Below, piece after piece: positions 22,701 to 32,367 of a stretch of DNA of 64,000 nucleotides. Source of the DNA: Gigantopelta aegis (Eukaryota > Mollusca > Gastropoda > Neomphalida > Peltospiridae). The translations under genes were made by a program, and so were the position numbers. Positions within the stretch are counted from its first letter, which is position 1. Each line of letters starts with the position of its first letter. Location: contig NC_054704.1 in assembly GCF_016097555.1 (NCBI RefSeq), positions 80,919,952 through 80,983,951 of the forward strand, written 5' to 3'. The notes below the pieces were generated by a model. That model was not told where the DNA came from and ran no database searches. It saw nothing but the letters and a program-made list of their open reading frames with translations.

Positions 22701-25700
22701 ATGTAAATTTTATCTCTGAAAAACTAACAAACAAAAACATCCGCAAGATTTAAAGGTCTTGCTCAAAAGAACAATGACATACTATGAAGCGTGTCCGAGG
22801 CCGGCTGTACATTTCAGAGATACAATATGTATCAATTAGTCACTGTTGTCTGTAGTTCAGGTTGGCTTATCCTACAATCAGTGCTCAGTTTAATACCTTT
22901 GCTGTGAAAAAGTGCTATTGATGTCTGTTTAGTTTAATCAAATGTACTTCTCAATGTTTTAGGGGGGTTTGGAAAAGGTTTTTCTACTCAGAATTTTTTT
23001 TCCAGTTGTAATCCCCAAATAAACCAAAACGAGTAACCGTATCCTGTTAACATTATGTTATAACTATAATAACAACAGATGTGAAACTTATTCCATTGGA
23101 TAGTTCATGTAAATTATATATTCAGGAGTAGGGAATTGTTTTTAAATATGACCAACAGTGTTTTGACTTCAGCAGATATTCTAAGTTCAGTTCTTGTCTT
23201 GATGTTTCGATTTACTTTCTCGTTAAAATGCAATTTCCCTGTGTGTCATGTTTGCTTTTTGTGCGACCGAGGCAGGAAGCGCTGCAGTGCGATTCTTGTG
23301 ACAAGTGGCAGCACCGTGTGTGTGGAACAGGCAAGTGCAATGGTTCTTTCAAAATATTACTTTTAGAGATTAATTCAGCTTCATCGTTATAATTAGTAAA
23401 GTTTTGTCTTTTGTTAATAACTTACTATTAATGTGAACGTAAAACCCTATGACCTGATATCCTTAAAAAGCATACTAAACCTAGTCTTCAGAACTGTTAA
23501 TTTTTTTTATGTGTATTTATTAAAATGTAATATTTATGTTTTAAGGTATAGACAGACGTTTTTATCGGTGACTTGTACAAGGCACGGAGGATTTGAATTT
23601 TCTATGTGAAAACTGCCTTGCTGACAACAATGATGACTTGTCCGTTCACGGTCAGACACCACAAGCGGAAAGTACCCGATGTTCCGAGCCGAATACGAGT
23701 ACGCAACCAGCCTACGAAATGGATGAAAGGTGGATATTTGTTTAGTAATATTCTTCTTTTTTTTTAATACGACAACGTATGCAATAGTATGTCATTATTA
23801 TTGTTATTATTATTATTATTTACATTTATTATTATTTATTTATTATTCTTACTGAAATGGATATTAATTACAAAAATATTGTTATTTAGATCTCAAACTG
23901 TGTCAAGAAGACAGACGATTACTCCACCACGAAACTCTGTTAACAGCACACTTTCTGTTGGAAATTTTGAAATTGACAATGGAATGTTGAGTGTTTTTTT
24001 AATAATTATTATTGTATTATATTGTATTATTTAATATTAGCAATATTTATTATTAATTTCTTCTTTGGCTGCTATGGCTAATTTTTCTTACTGAAATGGA
24101 TATTAATTATAATAATTTTGTTCTTTAGATCTACAAGTGTGAATAACATTGATGAAGAGTTGCTTGTGTCATTTGATATATCCCATCGAATGACCTACGA
24201 TAGAGCAGAACCGGTTGACATGTAAGTGGATTTAAATTTCTTTCTACAGCCTTTGTATTGAGACGCATTAATGCAATACACTGTGACTAAATACTGTTAT
24301 GATGTGTTGTCATGTTAATGGTTCACTGTTTCAGTGTGTATTTGCTATTTGTTTTTAGGCCTTTCATTAAATTAACGAACCAGATCTTGCCGATCAAATT
24401 GTGCCTGTGGAAGCAATCACGTTTAAGGTGTTAGATACTGGTAGCAAACGAGGTGGACGTCTGTTGATATCCAGCGATGGATATTCCTTTGGCATCAAGG
24501 TAACTATGAAAATTAATTATTTCTTATAATGATGTTAAACATATTATTCCCATAAGACAAAATATTACTTTATTGTCTGTCAGCACATGTTGTCATAATA
24601 AACCAATTTTGTATTGCAGAATGTCAATAAGTCATCAGTCAAGTGGACGTGCAACGTTCGTTCAAGAACAGTGAGATGTCACACTACGGTCAGTCAAAAG
24701 GGAGATACATTCACTCCTGGGACGCAAACTCATGTACACCCAGCGGATCTTAAGCTTCCACTAAAAGCAGAGATACCTTCAAAGGTATGTGTGCTAGAAC
24801 TATATTAATCATTATTCAATGTAATAAATTGCATATACAATGTATGCATTATTTTATTTTTTTAAATATTTCAAAATCACAGGAGATAATGTTTTTATAT
24901 TTAATTACAGGCGAAGATAAAAGCAACGATGAGATTTACTGCCCTGCGATGGCTGTTATTGAGGATGTGATAACAGAAAGCATACAGCAGGACATGTTCC
25001 TGGCGCCAAAGCAGAAACTATTAAAAAGATCAGTCAATCGGTACAGGTCCAAGCAGAGGCCAGCAGAACCAAAGGAGTTGGTTTTCATGGTAAATTGGCT
25101 GTACATGTGATAAGAAAACAATTAATTTTCTAACAGAATTAACCAAAATAAAAAAACAACAATGACTAAAATCATGTTTCTATTTATTTTTAAAATTGAT
25201 AATTGAATTGTTTTCTCTACAGGTGAATGCAGAGTATCTTCACTGTGAAGATTTTTTTCTAGCAGACATCCGTGTGAACGATTTCTAACACTTTGTGTTT
25301 GCTACTCCATTCCAACTAAATATTATGCAACAAGCAAAATGATGGTTCATGGATGGAACCTTTAAGGTAACATTTTTTCTTTCAATAATATATATATATA
25401 TAAATATTATACAAAAAGCAAAAAGATGGTTCATGGAAGGAACCTTCAACGAATAAATTTAAATAAAAATTTAATTTAATTATATTTATTACAATCATGC
25501 ATGAATGAATACACATACACATTTCAGACCCAGCAGCAAGGACCTGGCGTGTACAGTTTACAGAATTAAATGTAACAATATAATGTATTTATATTTGCAG
25601 GTTGGCACAACAGACTGAATACAAGGGCAGGTCAGGCAGGTCTAGGTTTCTACCAACTGGCTACCTTGTTGAGAAAAGAATCAGAGTTGGTACAACTCAA

Positions 25701-26898
25701 CGTCTCCTCTGAAGACCTGGAGCGAGAAACGCATTCCAGATATACAAAACTGGAACAGAAGCCGAGAGAAGCTTGGGATGGTTATATGGAGAAAGACCTT
25801 AGCATAACCAACTTTTTGAAGACGTGTGCCCGTCTGTACGGCCAAAGTGATGATTGATTAGATAATGTTTTAACGAAGTCTGTAGTAAACGAACTCTGTA
25901 GTATTATGCTTCACCCATATATTGCTATATTTATTTGTTGATTTGAGTGTATTGTTTGTATTGTATTTGTAATAAAACTTACAATTTATATACACTGCTT
26001 TCTTTGTTTTTGTATTCTTATATATATATTTTTAAAATAACACTAATTCCTCCCTGTCTGGTCATTAATAATTTGTCTAATACTACACGATAAGGTTATA
26101 AACTACGATAACACTAAAATAACACTATAATTTGTTCATTGGGAAAAAGTTTTAATATCAAAGGTCTGATCCACAACATGGTTACACCTCCTCACAACTA
26201 CAGCAGCAACAATATCTTTCCGGCCTATTTCAGTGCCAGTATTGCAGTAACAAAATGTACGTCATGAACACAACGTAGATGTAACTGTCAATAAAAAGTT
26301 AAAACAAAAACGTTTTAACAAAAAAGGAGCTAACGAAAAAAGGTTAACAGGTTTTTTTTTTTAAATCTCCATACTATCCTCATAGCATATATATATCACA
26401 AGAAAACAACTGTTTTCATGGGAAACATTTTCCTTTTTGTCTACCATAAGGATAGGGTGGGGTCAAAGTTTGAGGTTTTGAGCTTAGTTTTGCAGTTCAA
26501 ACCAGGTGAGAGTTCATCACAGTCCACTGTAGTTGTGATCCATGAACGAACAAAAACATTACACAAATAAATATATAATCGGGGCGAATCGACTCACTTT
26601 TGCCCGAAGTTTTGGGGCGAAACGACTCCGTACGTATAAGATTTAAAACGAACCAACCCGGGGCGAACGGGTCTAAGGGCGAAACAACACAGGGTGCGAA
26701 ATTGTTTTCAGGCGAAACGACCCAGGTCCACGAAAACAGAGTTATTTGAAAACACAGTATTCTACCATATAATTAAAAAAAGCACCTACCCTCTGGAAGA
26801 TCATCCAAACACTCAAAAGTAATTTCAAATTGAAATGGATTAAGAAAGGGAGAAGGGTTGTCTAAAACCCTAACATTTAAAATATTTACTCTTGACAT
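13312..26898 (-). CDS. ASF1: ASF1 histone chaperone (four coding exons)
   Basis: ASF1 (anti-silencing function 1) binds the histone H3-H4 dimer in the nucleus and hands it to CAF-1 or HIRA for nucleosome assembly during replication and transcription. Four exons on the minus strand (26790-26898, 16668-16783, 14135-14311, 13312-13635) join in frame to 726 nt, 241 aa. Landmarks of the family are N-terminal [20 protein letters not shown], then [61 protein letters not shown] and [19 protein letters not shown]. After the about 155-residue immunoglobulin-like core comes an acidic, low-complexity tail, which varies in this family. All introns have GT-AG ends. The first intron (16784-26789) is about 10 kb and full of mobile DNA. 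A candidate AATAAA signal lies on the complement at 13141-13146. Confidence 0.95.
13747..13784. repeat. (TA)n microsatellite
   Basis: About 19 TA dinucleotides inside ASF1 intron 3. Confidence 0.9.
13815..13922 (-). repeat. Dispersed GATCACTC/GGCGAGC repeat, copy 1
   Basis: On the minus strand this reads GGTGAGCTGAAAATCACTC, then CAGGCGAGCAGTCATGTGAA and AAGGCGATTAAT. It matches plus-strand copies at 51285-51397 and 56218-56306. All three copies lie in introns of host genes. Confidence 0.65.
14135..14311 (-). CDS. ASF1: ASF1 coding exon 3
   Basis: 177 nt (59 codons, phase 0 at both ends) coding [20 protein letters not shown] and on to [11 protein letters not shown]. It contains the [10 protein letters not shown] strand used in H3 binding. 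Acceptor TTTTTCAG and donor GTATTT. Confidence 0.95.
14412..14739. mobile_element. MITE with CAGGGTTTCTAGA ends
   Basis: Ends CAGGGTTTCTAGA and TCTAGAAGCCCTG are inverted repeats, with GGCTAGT words scattered inside in both orientations. It is 328 bp, non-coding, and lies in ASF1 intron 2. A hAT-like origin is suggested by the CAG ends; the flanks give only a weak duplication. Confidence 0.6.
14740..15586. other. ASF1 intron 2 sequence
   Basis: No gene recognised. At 15178-15210 ATGGCCGCCATTTTT and AAAATGGCCAC make a short palindrome that suggests a decayed repeat. Confidence 0.35.
15610..16018. mobile_element. hAT-type MITE with TAGAGCTAGGC ends
   Basis: Ends TAGAGCTAGGCAGTAT and ATACCGCCCAGGTCTA are imperfect inverted repeats. 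Flanks GCACTTGC and GCAGTGGC form a degraded 8-bp duplication. GGTATTG/CAATACC words repeat throughout. The left flank resembles the ATTCAGCTCAG head of SINE type A. It lies in ASF1 intron 2. Confidence 0.6.
16290..16560 (+). mobile_element. SINE, type A
   Basis: CGTTCCAACCAGTGCACCAC, the core CTTGTCTGTGGGAAAGTGCA and AAAAGATCCCTTGCTGC, then tail CCAATAACCGATGATC and GTGGTATCGTTAAAATAAAC. It lies in ASF1 intron 2, antisense to the gene. Confidence 0.8.
16668..16783 (-). CDS. ASF1: ASF1 coding exon 2
   Basis: 116 nt giving residues 37-75: [20 protein letters not shown] followed by [19 protein letters not shown]. Acceptor TTTCCAG at the high-coordinate side and donor GTAATA at 16667. This is the most conserved block of the family. 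Confidence 0.95.
16784..18399. other. ASF1 intron 1, gene-distal repeats unclear
   Basis: A 13-nt C run lies at 16955-16968. The palindrome GTATGGCGCCATAC near 17549 and the CAGGGTTTCTGCCAGAGGG start near 17523 suggest another decayed transposon. Sequence at about 18010-18050 (AAAGGCATATTGTCACAGAC) also looks like a MITE end. No gene is seen. Confidence 0.4.
18400..18694. mobile_element. MITE with GGCGTAGC/GCTACGTCCCTG ends
   Basis: The left end CAAAGGCGTAGCGCCCATTA and the right end TTCTGGCTACGTCCCTG are diverged inverted repeats. Just inside both ends is TTACGCAC in opposite orientations. A run of about 24 A lies at 18531-18553. It resembles the element at 8475-8725. It is in ASF1 intron 1. 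Confidence 0.6.
18695..19617. other. AT-rich part of ASF1 intron 1
   Basis: Long T/A runs and ATTATT repeats. Sequence at 18875-18985 is an inverted copy of a repeat at 32613-32710 (CGGTTCAC, GGTAACC, GACAATATTTC). No gene seen. Confidence 0.45.
18875..18985 (-). repeat. Dispersed GGTAACC/CGGTTCAC repeat, copy 1
   Basis: Read on the minus strand: GACAATATTTCGAAATCT, GTCGGTTCACGTGGTTTT and CTAGGTAACC. It matches the plus-strand sequence at 32613-32710. Confidence 0.6.
19618..20079 (+). pseudogene. RecQ-like helicase C-terminal fragment
   Basis: This 153-aa open frame matches the second RecA-like domain of RecQ-type superfamily 2 DNA helicases. Motif V is [20 protein letters not shown] and motif VI is [12 protein letters not shown] (normally Q-GR-GR-G). 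A cysteine-rich tail ([18 protein letters not shown], then CIAQCPC) resembles the zinc-binding region. The ATP-binding half (motifs I-IV) is missing upstream, so it is a 5'-truncated remnant. It lies in ASF1 intron 1 on the opposite strand. Helicases of this type are multiplied in some invertebrate genomes, perhaps carried by mobile elements; that origin is inference. Confidence 0.7.
20080..21255. other. AT-rich part of ASF1 intron 1
   Basis: The first 500 bases may be 3' sequence of the helicase fragment. From 20690 to 20930 there is ATTAATTTATT-type simple sequence. No gene seen. Confidence 0.4.
21258..21727. mobile_element. Inverted-repeat element next to the MULE
   Basis: About 65 bp at 21258-21320 (GTAAACATTGCAG, GAGAATGAAAGTTACAGATT) recur inverted at 21654-21727 (AATCTATAACTTTCATTCTC, GTAGATGTTTAC). 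It is about 470 bp and non-coding. It may be a MITE. Confidence 0.6.
23200..25857 (+). pseudogene. Decayed PHD-FLYWCH-MULE transposase gene
   Basis: Exon-like blocks with GT-AG borders (and one GC donor) run in order. One ends 23330 and carries PHD-type [16 protein letters not shown]. About 23555-23729 continues the finger ([13 protein letters not shown]). Then 23890-23985, 24129-24221 and 24359-24499. 24620-24784 is a FLYWCH finger ([12 protein letters not shown]...HVH). 24911-25089 follows. 25223-25366 ends in the transposase block WFMDGTFK, holding the first catalytic aspartate. 25601-25857 is the C-terminus from [20 protein letters not shown] to GQSDD and a stop, with AATAAA at 25971. The exons for the central catalytic core between WFMDGTFK and GWHNR are absent, and block 25223-25366 has two in-frame stops (after VNDF and QQAK). 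So it cannot make active transposase. Members of this family cut and paste DNA. Confidence 0.7.
25402..25457 (+). repeat. Partial duplication of the WFMDGTF exon end
   Basis: AAAGATGGTTCATGGAAGGA and neighbours repeat, with changes, the sequence at 25320-25370 (AAATGATGGTTCATGGATGG). The duplicated copy lies where the lost core exons should begin. Confidence 0.65.
26790..26898 (-). CDS. ASF1: ASF1 coding exon 1
   Basis: 109 nt giving residues 1-36 plus one base (phase 1), from [20 protein letters not shown] to DDLPE. The ATG at 26898 aligns with the start of ASF1 in other animals (MAKVQV...). The donor GTAGGT follows at 26789. The split aspartate codon is completed by exon 2. Confidence 0.93.
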
Positions 26899-27780
26899 TA
26901 TTATTATTATTATAAGAATACAACTTTTTTTTTCTTTCCCCAAAATAGAAATAATAACAATACAATTTTATTTTAGCGCCAATGACTAGTGTCAGCAACC
27001 TAGAATAACATATGTTACGACGTAAATGATTGGCTTGATGTTAAGTACGCTGAATGTGTTGCCTTTTACAATTGGTTTACTATCCTCAAAAAAATAAAAC
27101 CAAACTAGAATAGCGATTATAGCACTTCCGTGCATAAATGCGGACGAGTTAAGTTGAGAGTTTCATGCAATTTTGTAAATGACCCCATATATTATTTTCA
27201 GTTGTATATTACCTATTTAGTCAGTATTGGTGAAATGGTCGGTGAATGTAGATAATGGAAATTAATATAATGGCAAAGGCGAAAAGTTCCAACAAAAATT
27301 AGATGACTGGTATTTGTGTAATGAAGCGGAGCACGCGATTAAAAATTAGTGGTAAAATTATAACACATTTATAACATCTAAAACATCTTTGAACTATTTT
27401 ATTGAGGTAATAATAGGTATTCATCGAAATAGATAAAGGTCTAAAATTGCTGATACTTATATAATAATAAGAATAATTTATTTGCATAACACCCGAATAT
27501 GGGCAGAGCAAAAATAACAATATATACATTTATCTGCAGTAACAATAACATAAATATACATTATTACATGAACAAACATCTGAATCAACAAATACATATG
27601 TAATTTAAGCCTTATAACTTATTACTAGTGATATTAATATTTAGGTAAAAGCAAATATTGTCAGAAGTGTAGAGCCATAAAAACCATCAATTCGTACCTA
27701 TGGCGTTCGTGAAATATTTTTCACCGATCCACACACCCTCGTACATTATCCATTAGTTTATACAGACAAACAATTTGAAA
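26899..27780. other. Sequence upstream of ASF1
   Basis: The 5' untranslated region and promoter of ASF1 should lie in this stretch. I see no TATA box placed convincingly and no CpG island. An ATT trinucleotide run at 26899-26911 directly precedes the start codon on the minus strand. Confidence 0.35.
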
Positions 27781-28400
27781 TTACTTCCAACTCATGCTTT
27801 CACGCAACTTAAAGCATCTCTTTACAAAATTGCAAATGATAGGGCATAATTCCGGAATATTGTTGCGTGTACGAAATAAGAATTTTTCATTATTAGTCAA
27901 AAAAGAAAAATGTGATTCTTGTTTTATTATGTTATGATGTAAATCATTTCTAAAAGCATTATATATAGGGCACTTGATAATGAAATGATATTCGTCTTCA
28001 ACTTCTAGGGGACAGTTGGAACAATATCTCTCATTCGCAGGGACAATCATAAGTAAATGTGAACTCAAACGAAGCCTACCAAAAGCTTTTTTGCTTTCGT
28101 AGTCTTTGGTATATAATAAATAGGACTCAACTGAACTCGAAATTTGTTTGAAGGACATATATGTGCGCATTTTATTACCATATTTGTTATAATTTTTGTT
28201 TGATGTTAGCTGTGTCGTAATATACTGCAAAACGTACTGCTCACATTTAATTATGATTTCACCTAAAGTGCATGCAGTCGGTAATTCTGGAGTTGAAGAT
28301 AGATGCGTAGGAATTCCAATTAGGTTTGCTGCGTTAATAAGTTTAGTTACCCATGACGGTTTGTTGTATAATTTATATTGTATTGCTATTAGTATTTGAT
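27781..28400 (-). mobile_element. LINE 3' fragment (reverse transcriptase C-terminus)
   Basis: The minus strand encodes the C-terminal part of a non-LTR retrotransposon ORF2. A stretch from YNKPSWVTKLINAANLIGIP runs through FGRLRLSSHLLMI and a zinc-finger-like CSNCPLEVEDEYHFIIKCP to a stop at 27781. The reverse transcriptase itself is missing, so it is a strongly 5'-truncated copy, the normal result of incomplete reverse transcription. The C-terminal finger is typical of molluscan Jockey/CR1-like LINEs; the clade is uncertain. Confidence 0.65.
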
Positions 28401-28918
28401 ACTGCAGTGATTATTTTAAAAATTAAATGGTAAAATAAAACATTAGGCTAAATTTATATTTGTAACAGCTTTAGCTTGTAAGCCAACCACAGGCAACTAT
28501 ATTATGTACAAGCCTTCACTAAAAGTTTGGTTTTTTTCCCCTTGCCTTTACATAGCCTATTCAGGAGCTAGACGGACATCTGTACCTTAGTTATGATTGT
28601 TCTTTGCTGCCAGAGATATCGTCAACGTCCCTAACTGTGTAATGCCTCCAATTCCGTTCACTTTGTTTTGTCATGCACGGTTTGCGCGATCAATATCCAA
28701 TTTGTTGTCATCGGCATGTCGTTCATTTATGAGGTTTTCCTTCACAGTTCAGGAACATTTTCATAAACAATAAAGTTCAGAAAAGCAAGTATCTAAATAC
28801 AAAACTTTACAAACCCCTAAAACCATTAATTTTACTAAGTCGTTTTTATTTATTTAAAATTACTGTCCACGTGACTCGTACAAATTGATGTAAAATGGAG
28901 AAAGATGAATTAACATTC
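28401..28918. other. Spacer between LINE remnants
   Basis: No gene or repeat recognised. Confidence 0.4.
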
Positions 28919-29110
28919 GGTGCATGTCACATGACCTCACACGTGCCAGATCAACAAGGCCAAAGCATTTAATTTTTATGATTTTTAAGACCCCTATGTT
29001 AGAATTTATTTTCAATTATTATATTCGTTCTGCAAACGGTTTGCTACATTTTTGTGCCTATATTGTTGTGAATAGCATTCATAACAATTGTAAATAATTT
29101 TGAGTGTATA
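28919..29110 (+). repeat. Left 192-bp direct repeat flanking a LINE
   Basis: Nearly identical (about 97%) to 31381-31573, in the same orientation. Starts GGTGCATGTCACATGACC and ends AATAATTTTGAGTGTATA. The LINE lies exactly between the two copies. Confidence 0.9.
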
Positions 29111-29351
29111 TATACTTTATTCCTCTTGTAGAGAGTTCGAACAGTACAGATTATCATACATACATACATAATACATAAAAGACAATGCACAATGATTAAT
29201 GGATAATACATAGTACTTAATACAAAATACATAATACGTAATATATACAGTGGCATGTGAATAAACACATGGTGAGAGAATTACATGAAAAGGGTTGTTG
29301 GTTGATCAGAATCACGCAATCACGCTCATATAAATTCACTCGCTACCCTCC

Positions 29352-29353
<2 letters not shown>

Positions 29354-29450
<97 letters not shown>

Positions 29451-29451
29451 C
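29354..29451. repeat. (CT)n-(CA)n microsatellite
   Basis: About 43 CT units followed by CACACACAC. The overlapping open frames are artefacts of the repeat. Confidence 0.95.
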
Positions 29452-29498
29452 GCTATAAAGATCTGCACATTTGCATAAGAACAGACAGTCATGACAGT

Positions 29499-31380
29499 CT
29501 ACAGTATATTGGTCTTCATATTGTTAACGTAATATATTTGTGTTATTTTATAAATGAAGTGTATGACAGTTTCACTATATGATTCATCATCAATATTTAT
29601 TGGAGGTTTGTAGGACAGGAGTTTCGTAATAAAAATATCATTGAGGCAGTTATGTAATTCTACACTGAGGTCAATAGGACAGATATCAAGAAGCGTTGTC
29701 CAGAATGTATCTCTGGTTGTTGTTAAGTATGAACAACTAGTCATGACGTGTGTAAAAAGATCAGAATAGTTACTAGTACATAACGTACAAATACCTTGTA
29801 CTGAGTTTGGCCTCCATGTAGCACATATATTTATCAAGTGATTTGCTTGCTCCTTTAGTGATGGATTTGACCGTGCAACTGACCAAGCTCTATGCACTTC
29901 GAGATTGGCACGAATTTTTAGAAAATGTGTTGTATCAGGGTTTAAAGAAATTCGTAACTGCCAGTTAGTTTCCTCAAATTCTAAAACATGGTTTTTTACA
30001 ATTCTATTCCAGATATGCTTATTAGGGAATACTGATGTTAGAAATTTTTTGTTGATGTGATGCAGTAGATTATATTTACGAAGAATTGTGTATATATCCG
30101 CTGCAAAGCCAATATTTGAACGAACACATTGATTTTTATAATTTAGTAGTCGAGTGATTGCTATTTTGTAAGCCAGAGTCCACACGGGGCATCGCAAAAG
30201 ATGTCCTAAATAGTATAATTTGTTTCTATCTATATGTCCTTCAAGGGATATACAGCTAAGAAGTCCAAGACAAAAATCGGTTCGTGTTCTTTTAGGAAGA
30301 CCCTGGATAATCTTTATTACAAATCTATATGCTCTTTCTAACGCCAGTAGTTCATTTGTATTTAAATTATTCCATAATTCACTACCGTACAAGGCTTTTG
30401 ATCGGCACAGCGAATGACCTAGCTTGACGCTAGTTACAGGATTAATTCCACGGCAGTGACAACCAGCCTGAACTAGAGACATGGCGGTGGATTTTATAGT
30501 TTTGCAAGTCTCAAGTGTTCTGTCCCAATTATTTAAAGACCTTTGTAATTTAATGCCAACATGTTTTATGGTTGTTGAACATGGCAGTTCCTTTTCATAC
30601 AGAATAAGTTTTGTATCCGGATCCTTACAGAAGTCAACAACTTGTGTTTTAGAAGCAGAGAATGTAAAACGCCATTTAGCGCTATATCGCTCACATATTG
30701 AAATCATATTTTGCATGTCACTTGGAGTAGGAGAAATAATAGAGATGTCATCTGCTTGAGTTGGGCAAGAAACTCGAGTATCCAGGATCATTGCACCTTT
30801 GTTGGATTGAGTTAAATTATTCAGGAATTCATGAACAAACAATACTTACAATTTGGGGGATAGTATGCTTCCTTGACACAATCCTCTTTTCGAAAGAAAG
30901 TGTGAAGAGAAACTATTGTTTACTAAGACCTGTAGTTTACAGTTTGAATAGATTGCTTCTAAAGTAAGCCAGACTTTGGGGGATATACCAGTTTCAGAAA
31001 GTTTCCACAATGGACCAGAGTGCCAGACAGTATCAAAGGCTTTAGCACTATCTAGAAAGTAACAATTACTCTATCGCCTCTTTCTCTATAGTGATTGATA
31101 GTTTCTTGTAGAATGAATGAAGGGTCAATGCTAGAAAGGCCTTTCTGAAAACCACATTGGTGAATATTAGGAAAACTTTCTGAAGAGTTCAGTTCTCGCA
31201 TTAATGTTTCCAGCACTCTTTCAAAAACTTTAAAGATTACAGATAGAAGTGCGATACCTCTATAAGAGTCTCTGTTGGATTTCGACTTACTTTGACCTTT
31301 AAATAAACAGACTAAAACCCCTGAATTCCAACCTTCTGGAATGTGTCCACTGTTTATTACCAAGGAAAATAACCGAGAAA
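29499..31380 (-). pseudogene. LINE reverse transcriptase remnant
   Basis: From the 5' side, the fingers region reads LVCLFKGQSKSKSNRDSYRG and IALLSVIFKVFERVLETLM, then QCGFQKGLSSIDPSF. A one-base shift near 31052 moves the frame. After it comes motif A, FLDSAKAFDTVWH, and LCQGSILSPKL, then one stop. A 447-aa frame (30842-29499) carries the catalytic block QADDISI (usually YADD), the thumb and a C-terminal cysteine/histidine finger (CTLCTSNYSDLFTHVMTSC). The N-terminal half of ORF2 with the endonuclease is absent. It is clearly a non-LTR retrotransposon; Jockey- or CR1-like is my best guess. Confidence 0.8.
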
Positions 31381-31573
31381 GGTGCGTGTCACATGACCTC
31401 ACACATGCCAGATCAACAAGGCCAAAGCATTTAATTTTTATGATTTTTAAGACCCCTGTTGTTAGAATTTATTTTCAATTATTATATTCGATCTGCAAAA
31501 GGTTTGCTACATTTTTGTGCCTATATTGTTGTGAATAGCATTCATAACAATTGTAAATAATTTTGAGTGTATA
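31381..31573 (+). repeat. Right 193-bp direct repeat flanking a LINE
   Basis: Direct copy of 28919-29110 with about five substitutions and one 1-bp indel. See the LINE entry. Confidence 0.9.
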
Positions 31574-32130
31574 AATTGTGTTAATTAAGAATCAATTCAT
31601 TATTTTTTTTTATATTTTACAAACTATTCACTGGTATAAACGTAATGCCTATCGGTATTGACATCAAGTGTTAGTGATGTGTGTTGATAAAACGCGGACC
31701 GGACCAGAACACTTGACAAATTGAATTTTTCCTTTTTAAAAAAATATTAAACTAAGTGTTTGTCAATTGTGCATAGTTAAGAAACATATCTTTTCATGTA
31801 GTGGCCTTAAAAATGGAAAATGACGAACTGCACATGCGCGTTACGATACTTTTTGCAAACGTGTGCCTGAACGCAGTTAGAAATGTCGCATTCTTTCCTG
31901 TTTACCGGAGGATGTTTCACTTTTGTTTACTAGAATGGATTTGTTTTATATCCATGTTGTTGATTTTTTATGTTAATTGACTGAAATCTATTTTGTTTCA
32001 CGTATCGTAGCTGAAAAATGTAGAATAGTATTTCTGTAAATATCGTATTCATGTTTTTGTCGTTAGATGAACACAGTTTGGGATGTCGATGGTATTTCTG
32101 TTGCAGAAACATAGAATGTCTGAATACCAT
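31574..32130. other. Spacer between VMAC-like gene and LINE
   Basis: AT-rich with no recognised gene. Confidence 0.4.
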
Positions 32131-32288
32131 ATGGTAGACAAAGATTCCTGCCCTGATACAAAAATATTTCTTAGACACTAAATACTATTACACTGATCAT
32201 TTTCGAGTTCACCGATGATAACAAATATGTTACATAGTAACAATTATTACACACACTACAGGAAGAAACCTACAGCACCCCCTTTCAG
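32131..32288. repeat. Solo arm of the hairpin-core foldback family
   Basis: AGACAAAGATTCC, CACTAAATACTATTACAC, GATGATAACAAATATG and GGAAGAAACCTACAGCACC match, in order, the right arm of the foldback element at 57385-57870 and the inverted start of its left arm. No hairpin core is attached here. Confidence 0.5.
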
Positions 32289-32367
32289 TAATTTTCCTGT
32301 TAACAGTACTAACAGGTTTCTTCCAGAAGTGTGTTTATTACAGTTGTAATCCATAATAAAATTTAAT

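Larger units (their letters stand above)
21870..26740 (+). mobile_element. Mutator-like (MULE) transposon with complex ends
   Basis: Both ends carry clustered copies of GGTCGTTTCGCC in opposite orientations. On the left are GGTCGTTTCGCCCC (21881), GAGTCGGTTCGCCCC (21949) and GGGTCGTTTCGCCC (21969). On the right are the complement forms GGGGCGAATCGACTC (26581), GGGGCGAAACGACTCC (26614), GGGGCGAACGGGTC (26660), GGGCGAAACAAC (26677) and GGCGAAACGACCC (26711). Between them lies a decayed multi-exon PHD-FLYWCH-MULE gene. The whole element sits in the first intron of ASF1 on the opposite strand, its right end about 50-65 bp from the exon 1 donor. Exact ends and the target duplication (9 bp in this superfamily) were not resolved. 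Confidence 0.65.
29111..31380 (-). mobile_element. 5'-truncated LINE
   Basis: A 2.27-kb segment lies between long direct repeats. On the minus strand it begins abruptly inside the reverse transcriptase at 31380 and ends near 29111 with GAGGAATAAAGTATA, which holds a polyadenylation-like AATAAA. Together these fit a 5'-truncated LINE insertion. A CT microsatellite (29354-29439) lies in its 3' part. Confidence 0.75.

Noticed and set aside
29257-29478. Serine-leucine repeat protein
   Set aside because: Pure CT microsatellite translation.
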